A DNA stretch of 7,490 bases from Candidatus Bathyarchaeum sp. (GTDB taxonomy: Archaea > Thermoproteota > Bathyarchaeia > Bathyarchaeales > Bathyarchaeaceae), in NCBI GenBank assembly GCA_003096235.1, contig PIXT01000180.1, positions 1 to 7,490 of the forward strand, in the 5' to 3' direction. Each line of letters starts with the position of its first letter. Position 1 is the stretch's first letter. Positions 5,374-7,490 of the stretch are shown piece after piece. The notes under the pieces were generated by a model that worked only from the letters and a program-made list of their open reading frames with translations, was not told where the DNA came from and did no database searches. The position numbers and the translations under genes were made by a program.

Positions 5374-6873
5374 GTGGCTAACGAGAAAAAGTATGGACTT
5401 TTTAGCGCAGTAATCATGGGGTTAGGCGGCGCAATAGGGTTTGAGATTTTTGCGTTACTAAATTATGCTTATTTTGATTTGGCAGGACCAAGCATGCTAG
5501 CTGCGCTGTTCTTTTGTGGCGTGATTAATCTGTTAACCATGCTTAGTTACAGTGAACTAAGCGCAGCCATCCCAGAGGTTGGAGGCGAATACACCTACAC
5601 CAAAGTTGCGTTTGGAGGGGTCATATCTTTCATGGCGGGCTGTCTTAGGTGGCTTGCCAGCATTTTTGGTGGTGCTCTTGCAGCGGTTGTTTTTGTTGAA
5701 CAGCTTGGAGTGCTCTTTTCGGTTTTTGCGCCGTCAATTCAAGACCTTATTTTAGCTAATGTTTCTTTGTTGATTGTCGGTTTAGTTGTTATTCTCATAA
5801 TCTTGGCAATTCGAGGAACAGAAGAAGCAACCACGCTTATAGTGGGAGGGTTTTTGACAATATTCATAATTTTTCTTGCAATGAGCATAGGATACACCCT
5901 AACGCCACAAAACATAGTGCCCGAAGTTTCAGGCAACAGTTTAGTGGTCTTTTTCGCAACTGCAGCTTACCTTTTTCCGATGTTTGTTGGGATGCGAGCA
6001 CTTGTTGCTGGGGCTCCTCAGATTAAGAATCCGGGAAAGAATGTTCCTAGAGCTTTAATGATAACAACAGTTTTGTTGACTGCAGTTTACTTTGCGGTCG
6101 CCTACGTGGCTGTGGGAGCAGTTCCAATAGGCGCAGAAGTAACAGGAAATGAGTTGCCCTTGCTTAACATTGCAGCTTCAACGATTTTGGGTCCTGTCGG
6201 CGCCATTCTTTTTGCGCTGGCGGGAATATTTGCTAGTGTTTCATCTGTGGGAACAGCAATGACCGTTCAATCCAGCATACTAGGAGGCATGAGCAGAGAC
6301 GGATATCTCCCCAACGCGCTACAAAAGGCTCACAAACGTTTCGGCACACGGTACATAGCGATTATCGCAAGCTCACTCCTCGTGATATTTTTTGGAACCA
6401 GCGGAGCAGTAGAGTTTCTTGGTTACGCCGCGAGTTTCGGCTCTTTGTTGGTGTTCGCTCTGGTTAACCTGTCGCTTATTCAGCTCAGAAGAAAAAAGCC
6501 GCGAATGGAAAGACCATTCAAAGCTCCACTTTATCCGCTTACGCCCATTGCGGGAATCGTCATGTCGGTCTTGCTGCTCACGTTTCCCGTAATCTTGAGA
6601 GACGTTAACGCTGAAAGTGCATTGCTGTCCAGTTTGGGGATGGTGTCGATAGTGCTGGTTACGTACTATCTAAGAATGATAAAACGAGAAATCGACTTTA
6701 ACCGTTTACGAGCAGCAACAGGAGGAATATGTCTAGGCGCAGGAATAACCCTAATTGTGCTAACCCCCAGCATTGCAACATATTCTTTGTTCCCAATCCT
6801 GATTCTCGTAGGCTTTGTCTCCATCATCGCAGGCATACTAAACATCGCTTTGTCTGCACGCAAAATTGATTAA
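5374..6873 (+). CDS. APC-superfamily amino-acid/polyamine permease with extra C-terminal helix pair
   Basis: A 499-residue integral membrane transporter, expected to move an amino acid or related amine across the cytoplasmic membrane by ion or solute coupling. The first helix carries the Gly-rich break MGLGGAIGFEIF (15-26), where APC members bind the substrate backbone. YSELSAAIPEVGGEYTY (59-75), the loop AGAPQIKNPGKNVPRAL (212-228), MSRDGYLP (306-313) and RPFKAPLYPLTPIAGI (380-395) are typical APC segments. In the 212-228 loop the usual acidic pair before KNP is Pro-Gln. Twelve helices would end near residue 435; two more follow at about 447-469 and 472-494, making a 12+2 layout. The GTG start is chosen for AGGAG at 5359-5363, 10 bases upstream; the nearby ATG codons at 5364 and 5370 run into a stop at once. 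Substrate cannot be assigned. It is flanked on both sides by small two-helix proteins. Confidence 0.93.
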   Translation: MANEKKYGLFSAVIMGLGGAIGFEIFALLNYAYFDLAGPSMLAALFFCGVINLLTMLSYSELSAAIPEVGGEYTYTKVAFGGVISFMAGCLRWLASIFGGALAAVVFVEQLGVLFSVFAPSIQDLILANVSLLIVGLVVILIILAIRGTEEATTLIVGGFLTIFIIFLAMSIGYTLTPQNIVPEVSGNSLVVFFATAAYLFPMFVGMRALVAGAPQIKNPGKNVPRALMITTVLLTAVYFAVAYVAVGAVPIGAEVTGNELPLLNIAASTILGPVGAILFALAGIFASVSSVGTAMTVQSSILGGMSRDGYLPNALQKAHKRFGTRYIAIIASSLLVIFFGTSGAVEFLGYAASFGSLLVFALVNLSLIQLRRKKPRMERPFKAPLYPLTPIAGIVMSVLLLTFPVILRDVNAESALLSSLGMVSIVLVTYYLRMIKREIDFNRLRAATGGICLGAGITLIVLTPSIATYSLFPILILVGFVSIIAGILNIALSARKID

Positions 6874-6907
6874 CACAACCAATAGTACACTATGGACGTG
6901 AACCAAG

Positions 6908-7210
6908 TTGCCAAAAAAACGCAAGAAACGCGACATATCAGTCAGCGCACCAGACTACATTCCAAAAAGAGCACCAATATTCAAGGACACCACAGGAACC
7001 GAAGCACTGGACGTTTTCAAGGCGGCTGAAACCGCGGGCAGAGTTATGTCTTTCATCATGGTCGCCATCGGCATCTTTGTTACAGTCCTATCAGCATACA
7101 GCACACTAACTTCCGTTAACATGCTCATCAACCCACTCTTTCTAGGAGCCCTAGGCATCATAGGAGCCCTAAACATCCTTTGCGGACTACTACTCCTCGC
7201 AAAAAAATAG
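6908..7210 (+). CDS. Small two-helix membrane protein with basic N-terminus (third of three)
   Basis: A 100-residue protein with a strongly basic start (PKKRKKR at 2-8), a polar stretch to about residue 43, then helices at about 44-66 and 74-97 and a terminal Lys pair. The second helix ends ALNILCGLLLLAKK, like the helix ends of the other small proteins and of the permease's own last helix (ILNIALSARK). The start used is TTG, 34 bases after the permease stop; no strong Shine-Dalgarno is visible and no in-frame ATG lies before the first helix except late ones, so the exact start is uncertain. The nearby ATG at 6892 belongs to another frame that closes quickly. Probably co-transcribed with the permease. 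Function unknown. Confidence 0.7.
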   Translation: MPKKRKKRDISVSAPDYIPKRAPIFKDTTGTEALDVFKAAETAGRVMSFIMVAIGIFVTVLSAYSTLTSVNMLINPLFLGALGIIGALNILCGLLLLAKK

Positions 7211-7381
7211 AAATAAGAAATCATCACACACTACATGCAACTTAACATCATTCCACAACAACGCTCTTTCAAATTACTCAAAAACTAAAACGTAATCCAA
7301 ACCCACCTAATTCATTCAGCATAATGAAGTGTTACTGGCGCATATTAGGAGACTAATAGAGGTACATTGTTGAAAACAGCC

Positions 7382-7387
7382 TTTTTT
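7382..7387 (+). terminator. Possible T-run terminator for the permease cluster
   Basis: Six T on the plus strand, about 170 bases past the last plus-strand stop and just before the convergent tRNA gene. No hairpin is evident. The 7211-7412 gap otherwise shows no gene that I can support. Confidence 0.28.
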
Positions 7388-7398
7388 CAGAAAAACCT

Positions 7399-7408
7399 AA
7401 AAAGAAAA
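7399..7408 (-). terminator. T-rich terminator of the tRNA-Glu gene
   Basis: Directly downstream of the tRNA on the minus strand is TTTTCTTTTT, starting 5 bases after the encoded CCA. T-runs of this kind end most archaeal tRNA transcripts. Confidence 0.6.
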
Positions 7409-7412
7409 TGAT

Positions 7413-7490
7413 TGGTGCTCCGGCCGGGATTCGAACCCGGGTCGGCGGCTCGAGAGGCCGTCATACTTAGCCGGACTATACTACCGGAGC
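7413..7490 (-). tRNA. tRNA-Glu (anticodon CTC), CCA encoded
   Basis: The minus strand folds into a full cloverleaf of 75 bases plus an encoded CCA. The acceptor stem GCTCCGG pairs with CCGGAGC over 7 bp; the T arm is CCGGG-TTCGAAT-CCCGG; the anticodon loop CTCTCGA places CTC at 7452-7454, reading GAG (Glu). The D stem GTAT/GTAT pairs with two G-U pairs. The discriminator base is A. No intron is present. The outermost anticodon-stem pair (27-43) is an A-C mismatch, with a G-C pair possible just outside it. The 5' end is the last base of the window, so the promoter is not visible. Confidence 0.93.

Noticed and set aside
6892..7028. ATG at 6892 as the start of a different frame after the permease.
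   Set aside because: That frame closes with TGA after about 45 codons and gives no membrane segment, while the TTG frame at 6908 yields a coherent protein.
6955..7227. Minus-strand 90-codon open frame opposite the third small membrane protein.
   Set aside because: Shadow of the plus-strand gene; the plus strand gives a coherent basic N-terminus plus two-helix protein in the same orientation as the permease cluster.

Overview
The window looks archaeal, from a moderate-G+C genome. Supporting signs are a short (338-residue) archaeal-type adenylosuccinate synthetase, an archaeosortase/exosortase-like membrane protein, a single-domain KaiC-like ATPase, frequent TTG and GTG starts behind Shine-Dalgarno sites, TATA-like boxes about 25 bases before short leaders, and a tRNA-Glu. 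A Thermoproteota/Bathyarchaeia-like lineage would fit this mixture, but that placement is an inference and was not tested against any database.

Left part (1-2370, minus strand): a tight surface-polymer operon, read right to left. It holds an archaeosortase-like protein, then a processive family-2 glycosyltransferase 7 bp downstream, then a small membrane-anchored protein that starts in a 4-base ATGA overlap and runs off the left edge. The glycosyltransferase carries an unusual Asn/His-rich C-terminal tail made of two degenerate copies of a roughly 30-residue unit.

Middle part (2371-4628): an AT-rich divergent control region, then on the plus strand a probable 43-codon Gln/Lys-rich small ORF and, in the same frame after one TAA codon, a KaiC-like ATPase. 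Convergent to it, 12 bp away, is purA on the minus strand.

Right part (4629-7210, plus strand): a second divergent control region, then a run of two small two-helix membrane proteins, a large APC-superfamily amino-acid permease and a third two-helix protein. The permease's own extra C-terminal helix pair resembles the small proteins, so the cluster may be a transporter with a repeated two-helix accessory module. The window ends with a minus-strand tRNA-Glu (anticodon CTC, CCA encoded) whose first base is the last base of the window.

The most interesting items are the two-helix module around the permease, the archaeosortase/glycosyltransferase pair with its duplicated Asn-rich tail, and the small ORF plus inverted repeat in front of the KaiC-like gene. 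No CRISPR array, insertion sequence or integrase was seen.
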